Assembly: GCA_037039685.1 (NCBI GenBank)
Contig: JAWNGF010000005.1
Coordinates: 2,542,001-2,606,000 of the forward strand
Length of the DNA stretch: 64,000 bases
Origin: Ceratobasidium sp. AG-K
Taxonomy: Eukaryota; Basidiomycota; Agaricomycetes; Cantharellales; Ceratobasidiaceae
Reading direction: 5' to 3'
The notes beneath the pieces are model-generated. The model did not search any database. It saw nothing but the letters and a program-made list of their open reading frames with translations, and was not told the DNA's origin. Shown piece after piece: positions 47,960-60,733 of the stretch (the first letter of the stretch is position 1; every line of letters starts with the position of its first letter). The translations under genes were made by a program, and so were the position numbers.

Positions 47960-48331
47960 GAGTGAAGGGTTGTTTTTGTGGATGAAGGTGGCCACAACGT
48001 GGCCACAAGTTATTCATCAGGGTCTTTACTAACAAGGTAGTCACGTTAATAATGCACAACATCTAGGAATGAAAGCTGCGCATGTGTGGCTTATTGCGAA
48101 ATTCAAGCAGACTGAACGACTCTGTACAATCAGAGAATTTGGGTACAACAGAGATAGCGAACATTAGAATGTGCAGCAAGTATAACGATACAGTACCGAG
48201 ATGATGATGATGATGATAGATTTGCTGACCGCAAGGCCTGCTTGCCCAAATCCCTTCAACGCCCCCCATTCGATGATCAACTTGAACCAGCGAATATTGT
48301 GACCAATAACATCCAAAAGCGTATCCAAATC
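47960..48331. other. Short intergenic region
   Basis: No gene; it contains a GAT/ATG trinucleotide run (GATGATGATGATGATAG near 48201). Confidence 0.5.
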
Positions 48332-49718
48332 CTACTCGATCTCGTATGGATGTCTAACGAGTTCATCGTATAACTCGACGGGGAGATCTCTGACCAGTGC
48401 GACAGCAATTTCGATAACAGGTTGAGCAGTGAGGGGAGGGAAAGTACGCAGAAGTTTCATAGGGCTATCAAAGCGAGTCAGCGGTGCGATAGGGATGAGC
48501 AGTGTGGAGTAGGCGTGAAAAGGCACACGACTGAAGGATGTGCTTACCTCGTGCTGGCGAGGATCGAATCTCGCATCAGAAAGAGCTGTGCAATCACGCA
48601 TAGAATGTTCAGGTGGACGCCGAACGCGAGGAGAAAGTCCCAGAGTCGAAGCACCTCGGCGAGGGGTGGTGTGCACGCACAGAGCGTCAATACGGCTATT
48701 TCAAGGGGGCGTGTAAGTAGGCGGTGGGATCAAAGTGGGATGAGCATACAAGGGAATGCGTAAAGTTCCGCGCTGAGGTTTTTGGAACGTAAGTACTGGA
48801 AAAGTTCTGGATCGGAAATTTGCAGGCAGCGGTCGAGAAGCTGAATCGCCAATTGGTTAATAGAAGCTTGAAACAGGATGTAAGACTTACCTTTAGGCCA
48901 CGGTGAACACCTTCCAATGTAGGTTGTACGTATAACGGACACTCAATTTCAATGAACCTAAGCATCCGAGCTGTAAGTATTAATGTTGCATCTCTTCAAC
49001 AATATACCTACCTCGAGAAGCAGTGGAAGGCCTCGAGCTCTGACTTGAGGGAATACAAGAATGGTGCAGCGAGCACATTCATGCCCTGAACGTATCGGAA
49101 CGGCAACTGGGTGGGAGACTGTCGATCTTTTGGAAAATCAGACCATTACCTGAAGCGTTAGAATTGAGTTAATGTGCATACCATGATTTCTCCAGACAAA
49201 TGCATCCAGGAGACGAATAAGCATGTCTTCTCGGACTCGAGACTTGAACTCGAGGTCGGTGGCAAGGGTTCTGGGAATACACGGCGTAAATACTCGGAGA
49301 CGACGAGTAAAGTGTACAAGCTTACCGGAACGTATCATTTCTAATCTTTTCTCTGTCAGGGCTGGCCCCGCACGCAACATACTGGATGTAGGTGTCACCA
49401 GCAAGGGGTCCGTCCACCCTCAACAGGAGCTTCCAAATGCGAGGGCGTAATGTAGGATCCTGTACAAGTATTAGAGGATGGTGCAGAAATGAAACGGCCT
49501 GAGCTCACCTCAGTTGTTGGTATCCCATCTAACAAAATCAAACGCCGGAGTTTTTTGAGCCCTTCGTCGACATCCTCTTTCGTACGAAACTTGGTTGCCG
49601 AGAGACGTGGTGCGTTGAGGACTTTATTCAAAGCCGCAGCTGGGTTACTCGAGCTACTTCCGGACTTTTTTGTTGATGAGGTTGTTGACTTGCGAGGTCG
49701 GCTCGATGCTTCAGACAT
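48332..49718 (-). CDS. BUB2: BUB2/Cdc16 TBC-domain GAP
   Basis: A Ser-rich N-terminus (MSEASSRPRKSTTSSTKKSG) is followed by a TBC domain over several exons: RPRIWKLLL, KIRNDTFRTLATD (the IxxDxxR arginine-finger motif, read across an intron near 49326-49268), RVREDMLIRLLDAFVW, FPYVQGMNVLAAPFLY (YxQG glutamine finger), PLYVQPTLEGVHRGLKLLD, DPELFQYLRS, CTPPLAEVLRLWDFLLAFG and NILCVIAQL. It ends VRDLPVELYDELVRHPYEIE. These are the signatures of the Bub2 (budding yeast)/Cdc16 (fission yeast) subfamily. With Bfa1/Byr4 it restrains the Tem1/Spg1 GTPase at spindle poles to delay mitotic exit or septation. Complete, both catalytic fingers present. Confidence 0.92.
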
Positions 49719-49751
49719 CCTGAGATGTTGGTGGACGGGAAGACTCGGCCA

Positions 49752-49761
49752 GTCACGTGAT
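49752..49761. promoter_or_regulatory. GTCACGTGAT palindrome before BUB2
   Basis: GTCACGTGAT lies 34 bp upstream of the BUB2 ATG and about 260 bp upstream of the divergent RTA1-like gene. It is the extended E-box seen elsewhere in the window. Confidence 0.4.
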
Positions 49762-50017
49762 CATTTGCGGCAATTTGATGCCTCGATAGAAATAGACTCG
49801 ACGACAACCGTACCGTGTGGCGATGCTCCTCGTTACTCGCCTCCACGGGTACTCAAAAACATGTTACCACCCCTCATATCATGTAACGCTTCATCCTCCA
49901 GCGTCGCGCGCGCGGCGCGTTCCCGCATTTCGGCGCGCGTATGTGAGGACCTCATGCTTTAAAACAGGCCAGATTCGGACGAACTGCAACATCATCTTCT
50001 CCCAGTTTTTCTATACC

Positions 50018-51401
50018 ATGGACTCTCGCACACCTTCAATCATCACTTGGATATGTTTCTATCTGCTGGCTCAGTCATCAACTGTCCTTGGACAAAACAG
50101 CGATGGCGAGATTGATCTCACCAAGACTCGTAAGCCAAGCGTCCGTGCGATACCTAGGGCCGAGCTAACATAGCATGCTAATAGCTCTCATGTACATTCC
50201 AAACAAGACATGGGCCTTGATTGGAGCAGGTTGCTATATTTTCGTCCTGGTCGTCTGTATTATTTGGTCAACCCGTGCATGGGGACGCTACATGCTCTCT
50301 ATTATGATTGGTATCGGGTTCTACGCAGCTGGTCTGCTCCTCCGTATTGGTAGGCCCAGATGAGAAATGCCATGACCACGGACTTACATTTCCATGCTCA
50401 TGACAGTATATGCCAACGATATGACCAGTGTCATGAAGTATGCCACCATGAACCTGATTATTCTCCTCTCGCCCTGTGGGTTCATTGCTGGTGTACGTCC
50501 TGCCTCTTCTCATCCGCGTAATTGTTTCAAGCTGACCACATGCATATCCCGCTAGGTCTACATGCTTCTCAGTCGTCTCGCGTTCCACTTGGATGCTGTC
50601 GAGTACCTGGTCATTAGCCCACGCTGGTTGACCAAGATATTTGTTGTACGTCTACCTTTCCAAACTCATTGCCAGACGTGACGCTAAGCTGCTTCGAACA
50701 CTAGACTTCGGATCTCCGTATGCACAGTCTACCACCATCATTATATTCGCGTATCTGACTTCTTACACAGTTACATTCTTCGTGCAAGCCAGCGGCGGAG
50801 GGCTAACCGCAATGGACGACCCCGACAAGCGCAAGATGGGCAAAACGGCAGGTTGACGCGCATACATGCCTGGCATCCACTTGCTAAACATTTCTCTCAC
50901 ACAGCTTTTCCTTGGCGGACTCATTGCCCAACTTATATCATTCCTCTTCTATACCCTGATTTTCGGCATCTTTGTCTACCGGCTCCGTAGCCATCGGAGG
51001 AACGACTGGGATGGCCGCTCGGAGGGGTTCTTGCAACACTGGACTGCGCTCGTTTGGTCAATGGTCATCAGTTGTATCGCAATCATCGTAAGCGCCTCGT
51101 GCTTGCGATTTGATCCCATCTTAATGCCTTCCTCAGATCCGTTCCGTATTCCGGACTTTTGAAAACGCTGAAGGTCGTGAGGGCTACCTCGCGGTCCACG
51201 AGGCCTATTTTTATGTTCTTGATTGCTTCGTTCTTTGGATCGCAGTCGTGTAAGTATTCCCCTGATGGTGCTGCTTGGCTCAGACTGACCGAGGTTGCTA
51301 GGGTTTTCGTTGTGACTTGGCCACCGAGGTATCTTACCGGATACAATCCGGCTTGGAAGGACAGCAGGGTGGAGTTAACCTCCAGGGGATATGGTGCTTA
51401 G
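50018..51401 (+). CDS. RTA1-family seven-helix membrane protein
   Basis: After a hydrophobic N-terminus (ITWICFYLLAQSSTVLGQ) come about seven membrane helices in short exons: WALIGAGCYIFVLVVCIIW, YMLSIMIGIGFYAAGLLLRI, ATMNLIILLSPCGFIAGVYM, TTIIIFAYLTSYTVTFFVQ, LFLGGLIAQLISFLFYTLIF, ALVWSMVISCIAIIIRSVFR and FVLWIAVVVFVVTWPPRYL. The RSVFRTFENAEGREGYL..HE..FY motif across the last introns, and PCGFIAGVYMLLSR, mark the RTA1/lipid-translocating family. Members affect resistance to lipid-like or membrane-active compounds in yeast; the exact activity is unresolved. It is divergent from BUB2. Start chosen at the ATG before the leader. Confidence 0.88.
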
Positions 51402-53961
51402 AAATCTCCCTCAAGGATGACGGGTGGCTTACGATTGTACATTAACATGCAAAGCAAGACAGCCTTCCTTTTAATTAGAGCTTAACACTTTATAGAAGCT
51501 CCACCGCTGTTTTCATAATTATGTATCAGCAGGCGTAAATTACCATCATGCCTAAAGTCGGAGGGTGCGATGCAAAATTGAAGTCACATCCATAATTCGT
51601 GTTCTAGGCACGCGAATATTACGTATGTAGCCAGTAGATCCTCATCCGGACACACTGAAAGATGCTGATGCTGATCTAGGCAAGGATTCGTTATCTATGA
51701 CGCGTGTTCTCTTGTCAGTTATTTAATGCCTCCCCTACGTACTATCTCCTCGCACTCCCTTCAACTTCCTTTCAATACGTCCCCTAGTGTTTGCATCCCT
51801 TCCTTTCCGAATAAATATACCCTCAACCTCACCAGCCTACTGTCCGTGAGGACTGTCGCATTCGTAAGTTGTTTAGTCCATGAGTCACAAGGCTGACCCA
51901 CACCTCTGCCCTTTATTTATTTGGACTACCTCGTGGGAGTGTTAGAAACCCGGTAAGTAGGCAATATCATCTTAGTTTGGTCTCGGCTAGGGAAAGTTTT
52001 GAGGGCCAATGACTTGTTCTAACTCACGGGTAGTTTCAGCTTGGGTATTTATTGTGATTTCCTTTTAGGGATCTGGTTGCATGACCTGCGTTAGGCTACG
52101 ATGTGGCTCTGGTGATTAGTTATTAAAGTGTATATACATGAGAAACAAATATATGCTATCTTCTGACCACTCGCTTGTAACCAAAATGAGATAAGTGAAC
52201 CAAAAATGCGATTATAATCACTTCCCAATATGGTTTGTCCAACTGATGAAAGAGTTGTGACTCCCGTCAGAATGACGGGTTGTATTTCGAAATTATGGCC
52301 ATTATCATTCGCGCGAAACCATTGTAATTGGCGCATCATTATGGTTTGCATTATAGTGAATGTGAGCTAGACAATGAGTAGATAATTCATTATCACCGCA
52401 TTTCTTGCTGGGCAGGTTTTCCTGATGCCATGCTCTGGAGCACTCGGGGAGCCCACGGCGTCCAGGGTCACCCGACTGTACATTTTTTTTGAAAACATAT
52501 TTATTGAGCTACATGAACACAAGGTCAAACCACTTGGTGCTGTACAGGTCACAAGAACCAGAAAGAAAATTGGAAGAAAGTGTCCACCCGGAGGTAACTT
52601 GAAGAAGGAAAGATAAGTAAGCCCGTAGGGAAAAGAGAAAGTCGAAACGAAAGTTCAAAACAATTAACAAACACAAAAAAGTAACCTAATTATAACCAGA
52701 AGCAGATGAGTCCTTGAGGAAGCCGGTATGTGGTCTACCAATATTTGTGTGACCTTACCAATTCTAACAGTAAGTCTACCACTCCCCGACGTGCTCGTAT
52801 ATTGGCCGAGTATGCCCTCGGTGTCTGCAGCTGGATTTCTCTGGCAGCGACAAGTGGAGTCACAAATCGTGACTTTGAGATCGGTAAGTAACCATGCGAG
52901 TTAGGTATACATATGCTCACAACTTCTCCTGGCCTGTTGGAGAATGACTTCAGCGGGGTCATTTTGGTCTTGCCTCGCTCTCACCGAGGAGGTGTATGTC
53001 AAACAGGTAAGTCCACCCGAGTTTGCACTGATCGGGTATAAACTAACACCCTACTGCTAGCACATGCTGGTGGTGCCTGAACCATTCCAACGTGTGTGGA
53101 GCACGTCTCGAGTCTAAACAAACAGGTTTCCTGTTAATTTACGAGCGTGCTGGTTACATGTACATAATATCAAATACACTATGAGTCCAATGTGATTGGC
53201 GGGAGCGTAGCACAACGAGTCAGCAATTCCCGAATCGGGACAGTAATTTCAATTACCCAAAGCCCGCCTGCTACATGCCGCTAGGTAGTACGAATAGGGC
53301 TGCTAAGTGCCGCCCCATAGCGCTATGTAGGTTCGGACAGGATGCCAGATGGCCCGCCAAGGAGATTTGCGATTTTTTCTACTGATTTCCCTCTCATAAC
53401 TTTAGCCCAAAAGTTCCTTGTAGGACTCTTAGTTGCCTCGTAGTCCCTCGATATTTTTCATTAAATTTAAAAAATCGAATCCGTGCAGCACATCTTGAGA
53501 TTATGCCTGGCTGGTGCAAACCCAAAAAAGTAACGCACAGCCGCTCTGAGAGTGTCCAGGCTCTAGACCGACGGGAATCTACCATACAGCTCCCATAGTT
53601 TATACATGAATTCTAATACCATTTCCGTACAATCTTTACTAATACATACACACACGCCAAGCCCTCCCTCGCACGTTGCTGTGCCTGCACCTACTTGGGT
53701 CACGTGTGCATTTCTTTTTCGAGTCAGTGTACGCAGTGTTCTCGCGCTCCGGAGCACATCCCATTTTTGCTGACCTAGCGATCAGGAGATTTGATATTGC
53801 ACAGCTTATGGGGTGTTTAAACTCCACGGCCGAAGAAGGTCCGGCATTCGAGGTGTCCACGTCTTAGGAGGGAAATAACCTTCTCCAACCCTACCACCAT
53901 TTCACTGCACCTCACTTAATTAAGGTAACGGTTAACTCTGACCCAACAGCTAGAGGTCTAC
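51402..53961. other. Long gene-poor stretch
   Basis: No confident gene in 2.6 kb. Near 52770-52890 on the plus strand an unbroken segment (TTPRRARILAEYALGV, then SLAATSGVTN) bounded by GTAAG-like sites looks exon-like, but I do not recognise it. A CACGTG lies at 53700-53705. Confidence 0.4.
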
Positions 53962-56900
53962 ATGGAGCTTGAAGGCACTGGATCTCGGGTTAATTCTCCA
54001 GGATTGAATTTGCTATCCCTCGGTGGGTATCAGGTTTTATTATTGGACTGTGTATTATTGAGATTCTGGCGTAGATGGAGGAGGCCTCGCCGGACTATCA
54101 TCACTGTACATCCTGCGCGAGATCATGAGCAGGCTTCAAGAAAGAGATGAGTTAGACTCCCGACCCGAACCTTGTGAATACTTTGATTTAATTGCTGGAG
54201 TTGGAAGTGGAGCGTAGGTGATATATCAATTATTCTCACTGCTGCTCACTAGTTGCTGTGCCTTTTTAAATAGAATATGCGCTGTAATGCTTGGTCGGCT
54301 CAAAATGAGCTTAGACGACGCGATTGAGAGGTTTAGCCACATGGTACCTACCTTGATTTTTAGAAAGAAGCGCAGGGTACGAGAGGAAACCTGGATTGTC
54401 AAGCCGAGTGTACTGGAAGAATGGTTGAGAAAAACTGTACAAGAATCTACTGGCGACGCGAATGAAATGATGCTGGATGAAAATCCATGCGAGGCAAAAT
54501 GCAAGGTGTGAGTATCAGTAGTTAGGTTCCTGCACCGTGTTTAACGTTGTGAACGCTACGACCAGAGTGGTGTATGCCCGATGCACTCAGAATGACGATT
54601 ATCCATGCGCATTCCGGACGTATCCTACTAATGGGAACACAATGCCCGATTGTCCGATTTGGGCCATCCTTCGGGCAAGCATGTCTCACTCTGACTTATT
54701 TCCTGGTATTAGTGTCCAAGCTCTGGGCGTGGATTATCAATTCACAGGCGGTATTACTGCACGTAGCAATCCCACCACGCAATTGCACCAAGAAGCCCAC
54801 GCGCTTTTCCCGGGGCGCTCTGTTGCGTCTCTCGTCAGCATTGGAGTTGGACAAGCACATACGTTCGGGATCCCCCAGCCTAACCGACTTGCCCGTGCGT
54901 TTGCTGGAGAATCTACAGAAGGTTCTCGTCTCCTGCAAATCGTATCCGAGATTGCAACAGGTAATGAACGTATTGCAGACGAGAACGCTAAACATCTATC
55001 GCGGCTCAAGGACGGATATCATCGGCTGAATATTGACCGAGGCACACAAATCATTGGGTCGAGCGCAATAGACTCCAGGAGCGAAGCGGAGACTAATACA
55101 AAGTCGTACGTACAGCAGAAGGGAACAAGCGAGCGGTTGGAACAACTCGTTGCCAGTGTTCAGAGGCGCCATAGTAAGACCCTGTCCGCTTCAGCTTGTG
55201 ACGGTCAGCACGTTCTGTCCGTTAGTTAATAGTAATATATTAACATTTTAGTCGTTACAACCGGAATGGATTAGGATCGAACTCATTTGAATCCCATTAT
55301 TCCCCGCACCCAATGCCCAGGTTTAGGGGGCGTACACCGCAGCTAGAACAAGCAAGCGAATACTTCAAAAGTGATGGCTTGCAACATGCTTTAATAATTC
55401 ACGGGGTCAGTGGGGTAGGAAAAACACAGCTTGCTCTTAAATGTGCAGAGATCATGACCAACAAGTACGAACAACTTATCATTGCCCCAATAATCCGTGA
55501 TTAACATTTCCAGATTTGAATGCTCGGTTTTCATTGATGGCTCGTCCTACGAAACTATGGAAACAACTCTCGGCCAGCTTGCTACGATCGCGGGGGTGGG
55601 AGCGAAGTGCAAGGATCTACTACAATGGGTCGAGAATCGTCGAGAACGGTGGTTGATTCTATTCGATGGCGTGGATGACCCTAGTGTTCTACTGAACAAA
55701 TACTTTTCCCATCTTAGCAAGTATGATATCATACTTACCACGCGACAGCCCCAACCTCCCATCACTAGCTTGAACCAAGATGGGCATCTGAGGTGCAATC
55801 TCGCTCCAATGGATACAGAGGAGGCACTGGGAATGTTACTTGATATCTCTGGGTTGCGGAAGGATCAACTAGAAGCTATAGAGACCGGAGCAACCATTCT
55901 ATTACAAGTACGCTCGATTTTATATTATATTACATTACATTATATGCGTAGACTCATGTCTAATACCATTGTACGATGTAGGAGCTCGAGCATCTGGCAC
56001 TAGCGATTGCCTTGTGTGGAGCTTTCATTTATAGTGTTAAGTGTAGCATAGCTCACTACCACGAGCTTTATCTGGAAGAATGCCAGAGGATTATTACAGC
56101 ACCCGAGAACAATGGGCTGACCCAACTCGATATGAGCGGCTACAACCCAATACACATAGTCTGTTCGTTAACCATGCAGCACCTGTACGCGTCCTCCGAC
56201 ACCGGTCGATTGTGGCGGCTGCTTATATCCCTTCATCGAAACACAATTTCGGAACGACTCTTTCGCAGAGCATACGAAGGGGCCAAAGATTATCGACCAG
56301 TGGTCCCGGTGACAGATTCTGAAGAAAAGGTACTCCGAGAGGTCAAAGCTGTTTTGAGCCTACTTGGCACGGGCCAGGGTATCTGGAGCAGTCAGCGGTT
56401 TCATTCCAGGATGAGCAAACTATTGTCCCTTTCTCTGGTTACATTCAACGCCGTCAAAAATGTCTACGAGATCCACCCTATGGTGCAAGAATGGGCTCGG
56501 GCTACAATCTCGGGATCATCACATGACAACTCAGCAGCTCTACTCGCTCTTTCGATTAGCTACGAGCGACCTATCAAAGGTCATACGCGACAAGGGGATC
56601 TTATGTCACACGTATACGAGGTACTCAACTTGCACCCATCGCCCAACCCAAATGATGCGTGGCAGTTCGTTGTCATGTACAACGAAATTGGCCGAAGACA
56701 TGGAACGTTGGAAATACAAGTCACGGAAGCAAGAGTCAACGCACTCGGGCTTGAACACCCAGATACACTTGAAAGTATGAAAAACTTGGCGAATATGTAC
56801 CGCGAGCAAGGCAACTTAAAGGAAGTTGAAGAAACGAACATACGCATGCTGGCCGCTCAAATAAAAATTCTTGGAATGGAACACCCTGACACAATTCGTA

Positions 56901-59161
56901 GTCTGAAAACCCTCGTGGAAATCGACCCACCCGACGAACAAAAAGGGCTGGGACTGGGGGTTGTAGCTAGGTTAAGCGACCTCAAAGAATTCAAAGAAGA
57001 CCCTCACAGGTTACTGCATACTATCGCAAAGCTAGTGGCGTTGCACCATCAACAAGGGCAGTCTATATCCACACTTGTTCTGGAGGAAGCAGCACTAGCT
57101 ATCTGTACTAAACACTTGGGGGATAATCACCCCGATACTCTGCGTACTTTGATGACACTAGCCACGACATACCAAGGATTGGGCAGGCAGAAGGATGCAG
57201 AGGCATTGCGATCCAAGGTCATGGAATCTTGTAAACAAGTAGCGCATACAACCAACAGTCTTCCTCTGTTGCGCACCATGGCGAATCTAGGGACAATCTA
57301 TCACAAACAGAATCACTCCGTGCATGCCCAAGACCTAAGGATCGTAGTCATGAATGCCGCCACTCGACTCCTGGGGGAATCACATCCTACTACTCTACAG
57401 AGCAAAGCATGTTTAGCAATCTCATATCATGAGCTAGGAAGGTTGTCTGAAGCGGAGGCTCTGCAGGAGGCAGTACTAGCAGATCGACAACGGATCCTCG
57501 GCGGTAGTCACGTAGATACGTTACGGAGTATGGATGATCTAGCTGCGACGTATCGCGAACAGGGTTGCATGGAAAAATCCAGATCGTTGGTGCTACAAGC
57601 GCTGGCCGTTAGGGAGCAGGTACTCGGCGAACATAACATTTTTACGCTGAGGAACAAGACAGACCTAGGGGCGATATACTGTGAACAAGGCCAAGCCAAC
57701 GAAGCTGAAACTCTAATAGCCAGCGTCATTAAAACACAAGAACAAGTTCTTGGGAAAAACAATCCCGACACATTGAGAAGTATGGCAAACATGGCGACGA
57801 TTTATTGTCAGCAAGGCCGTTTCGACGAAGCAGAATCACTCGGGGTTTGTGTGTTGAAAATTCAGAGGCAAGTTCTTGGGCATGCACACCCCGATACGTC
57901 AAAAAGTACACTAGGTCTAGCAGCGATATACTATGCACAGGGCCAAACAAAGGAGTCTGAAATGTTGGAGGCCGAGGTACTGGCTGCCCGAAGGGATACG
58001 TATGGAAGCGAGCATCCAAAAACCGCCCTGAGTAGGAACAACCTCCTGGACAGGTACTACAGTAATGACCGGCTAGCGGAGACAGAGGAGCTGAAGGTCG
58101 AAATACTAGCTGCTCGGATACACAAACTGGGGGAGGAACACGACCACACAATTAGTAGTATGAAAGACTTGGCAGAAACATACGATCAACAGAACCGATT
58201 GGTAGATGTTCAAGATCTTAGGCTTAGAGTGCTGGCGCTTCATGAGAAGAAAAATGGGAAGGACCACCCTGATACCTTGAGGAGCGTGGTAGAGCTGGCA
58301 GCAGTATATCGTAAACAGAAGCGACTCGCAGAGGCTGAAGATCTCCTGCTCAGAGTACTAGCGACTCAGAAGCAAATTTTTGGACAGGATGACCACAAGA
58401 CACTCTCGAGCACAGAAGACTTGGCAGCGCTGTATTATGAGCAAGGCAGAACTATGGTCGCGGAAGAACTAGTTATTCAAATCCTAGCTATCAGACAGCG
58501 ACTCCTCGGATTCGAACATCCCGACACCGTGCGAAGTATGACAGACCTGGTGACCAGATATTATCGACGGGGCCAGCTTCCCGAAATAGAAGATGTTAAA
58601 AGCATGGTTCTGAGCGCTCGCAGAAGAGTGCTCGGAAACAGTCACACTGAAACGCTGAAGAGCATGGCAGATCTCGCGGCCATATACTATGCTCGGGGTC
58701 AATGGGTTGAGACGGAGGAGTTGCTAATCCAAATCCTGGCTGGTTGGAGGCAAAGTCTGGGGGAGAATTTACCTGAAACAATCAAAGGCATGGCAGACCT
58801 GGTATCAGTGTACCTCAAACAGGGTCGACATATCGAGGTAGAAGTCCTCATGGCTCAACTTCTGGCTATTGAAAGGCGAGTGCTCGGGGATGAACACCCT
58901 GACACGCTGAGACGTATCATATATATGGCGGCAACATGCGAGAGCAAAGGTCGACTACTGGAAACAACAGAGCTAAAGGCTAAAGTTCTGGCTGCTCGTG
59001 AACGACTACTTGGCCAGGGCCAACCCCACACGCCCAGGAGCAGGGAAGGCTCGGTGAACGTTGAGTTGGAAGCTCCACAAGATCCCTTACCTGCGAACCA
59101 TGGGTCCAACGGGGGACGGTTAGAATGCACCCTGGTCATTGGCAATTCTCAATCAAACTAG
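53962..59161 (+). CDS. NLR: pseudo-patatin, NB-ARC, TPR repeats
   Basis: Seven exons (53962-54022, 54075-54213, 54274-54507, 54566-55173, 55275-55464, 55514-55907, 55982-59161) total 4806 nt, 1601 aa in a single frame. Residues 15-250 are patatin-like: NLLSLDGGGLAGLSSLYILR (oxyanion DGGG at 21-24), YFDLIAGVGSGAICAVMLGR, and PDCPIWAILRAS. The GxSxG nucleophile position reads G62-V-G64-S-G66, and the dyad DGG/A reads F-T205-G-G, so both catalytic residues appear lost. The NB-ARC has Walker A GVSGVGKT (391-398), Walker B LILFDGVDD, DIILTTR, HLALAIALCG and an IHPMVQEW block near 706. Then about 17 42-residue TPRs (residues about 790-1560) of the pattern LGxxHPDTLxSMxxLAxxYxxQGRxxEAE. The architecture is that of fungal STAND immune/heterokaryon receptors. 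The acceptor of exon 5 (TTAG at 55274) is my choice because the nearer TTTTAG brings a stop. Confidence 0.88.
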
Positions 59162-60343
59162 GCCTAGTATCTCACGACATGGCTAGCGCAATTGTGAGTA
59201 AACTTACCCAACGGTGATTATATATGTCGGATTGAGATACTATATTCGCCTAGTTTGTTCTAGTATTTGGTTTCGCTGGGAAGGCAGATAGAGTTTACTT
59301 GGCATTGTAACACATATTTGAGGTTATATCAGCACCTCCTGGAATGCATGTATCTGAACAGGCTTGCAAGGGTAAATGACCAACTAATGCGCTCCAGATC
59401 CGATAAGCACATACTAGGTAGTGTAGGCGACGAGCGAGCATTGAGCGCGCTCGACGTTGTAGGACCCGAGAGTCATGTGATGCTCAAGGGCTGCCACTCA
59501 TAAGGAGCAACACTAATTGAATGTCTTGCCGAGCGTTTCCCTTCCCTTACTCGACCTCCCACCTAATTTAAGTCACCCTCGGTGTCACTGGAGTCTAAGA
59601 ACCCTAAAGAAGGCCGTTCTCGAGTGTGCACTCGACGCTCGATCGAGTGCCTCGTGCTCGTCGCCAACACTAATACCAGGGGACTCTTGGGTTCCTGGAC
59701 AATGCCCATTGCAAAGAACCTACAAGGGGTATGGTTTAATTTAATGTCAGGATCTTTTCAGACCGCTTCTGGAGGGCCCGCTGGGCTTCCAATTGCCCAG
59801 TTGTGCATTTGGGAGTCGCAGGGCACTCTGTACGGCCATATCAATTGGCACTCATTGACAGCTTGTAACCGCAAACTTACTCGTAGCTACTTGCTTCGAT
59901 ATAAAAAAAATGCTGAGGTGCGCTGGAGCAACTGGCCTCCCGGCACTCCATAGCCAGAGCAGGCATAGGGAAGCAAACTCTAGGTGAGCCTGGACACCAG
60001 AAAGTTCACATGATTCAACTTCATGCATTGACTTGAATCCACCCAAGTTTTGTGTGTTTCTAGGTGTGGTTCGGGTAAAAAGCACCTAAATGTCCTAAAA
60101 TGAGGGATGGGTCAAAATGTGTTGAAAGCGGAATGTACGCACCACTGTATCCTTTATAATAGGTTCAACGCGGCGCTCGCGGCGCATGACGGAAAATTGG
60201 GTAGATGGTCAACACCCGAGTGCGCCGAGGCTGTGACACGTCCATTGTACAACAACCCGAATAGTATAGTAAAAACTACGATTTACCTGTAATTTAAGTT
60301 GTGTTCCCTAGCCGTGCGGTTGAGTAAATAACGCCAGTTGTGA
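59162..60343. other. Intergenic, no gene seen
   Basis: Downstream flank of the NLR. Short frames around 59517-59953 overlap in different frames and show no family features. Confidence 0.4.
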
Positions 60344-60733
60344 ATGGATTCGCAAGGCCTTGGTGCTTGGCACCAGGCCACGCTCAGGGGTTGGAACCTT
60401 TCATACGAGTTCCTCACCAGTGCATATAGTCAGAAAAATGTACGGGGGTGGTTTACTGAGGACCAAGAATTTGCTCTCTCAATTCTCGATAATAGCCGAA
60501 AAACTTCCGGCGACCCAGAATTTGAGGAAGAAGACACCCCCGACCACGACGATGATTATGCGATTGATCAGAGACTCCTATGCGACACTCGAGGTGCTCC
60601 AGGAGGCTCAGGACTTGGATCGGCATTTCCGAGCGATGTAATGGAACATCAGAGCGATTTATTACACACGGGTGATGAGTACCTAACAGGCAGTGACGAG
60701 GAGGGTTGTTTCGAATTCGAACCCACTCTTTAA
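60344..60733 (+). CDS. Unrecognised acidic 129-aa ORF
   Basis: An uninterrupted frame from ATG to TAA. The N-terminal half is Trp/Tyr-containing (LGAWHQATLRGWNLSYEFLT). The C-terminal half is strongly acidic (EFEEEDTPDHDDDYAID, TGSDEEGCFEFEP). It has no signal peptide or membrane segment and no domain I know. Its unbroken acidic composition is unlike the random frames around it, but it could be a piece of a transposon-derived or larger spliced gene, or chance. Confidence 0.25.
   Translation: MDSQGLGAWHQATLRGWNLSYEFLTSAYSQKNVRGWFTEDQEFALSILDNSRKTSGDPEFEEEDTPDHDDDYAIDQRLLCDTRGAPGGSGLGSAFPSDVMEHQSDLLHTGDEYLTGSDEEGCFEFEPTL

Noticed and set aside
48196..48216. GAT trinucleotide run as possible CRISPR or tandem repeat
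   Set aside because: It is a short microsatellite only; no spaced repeats occur anywhere in the window.
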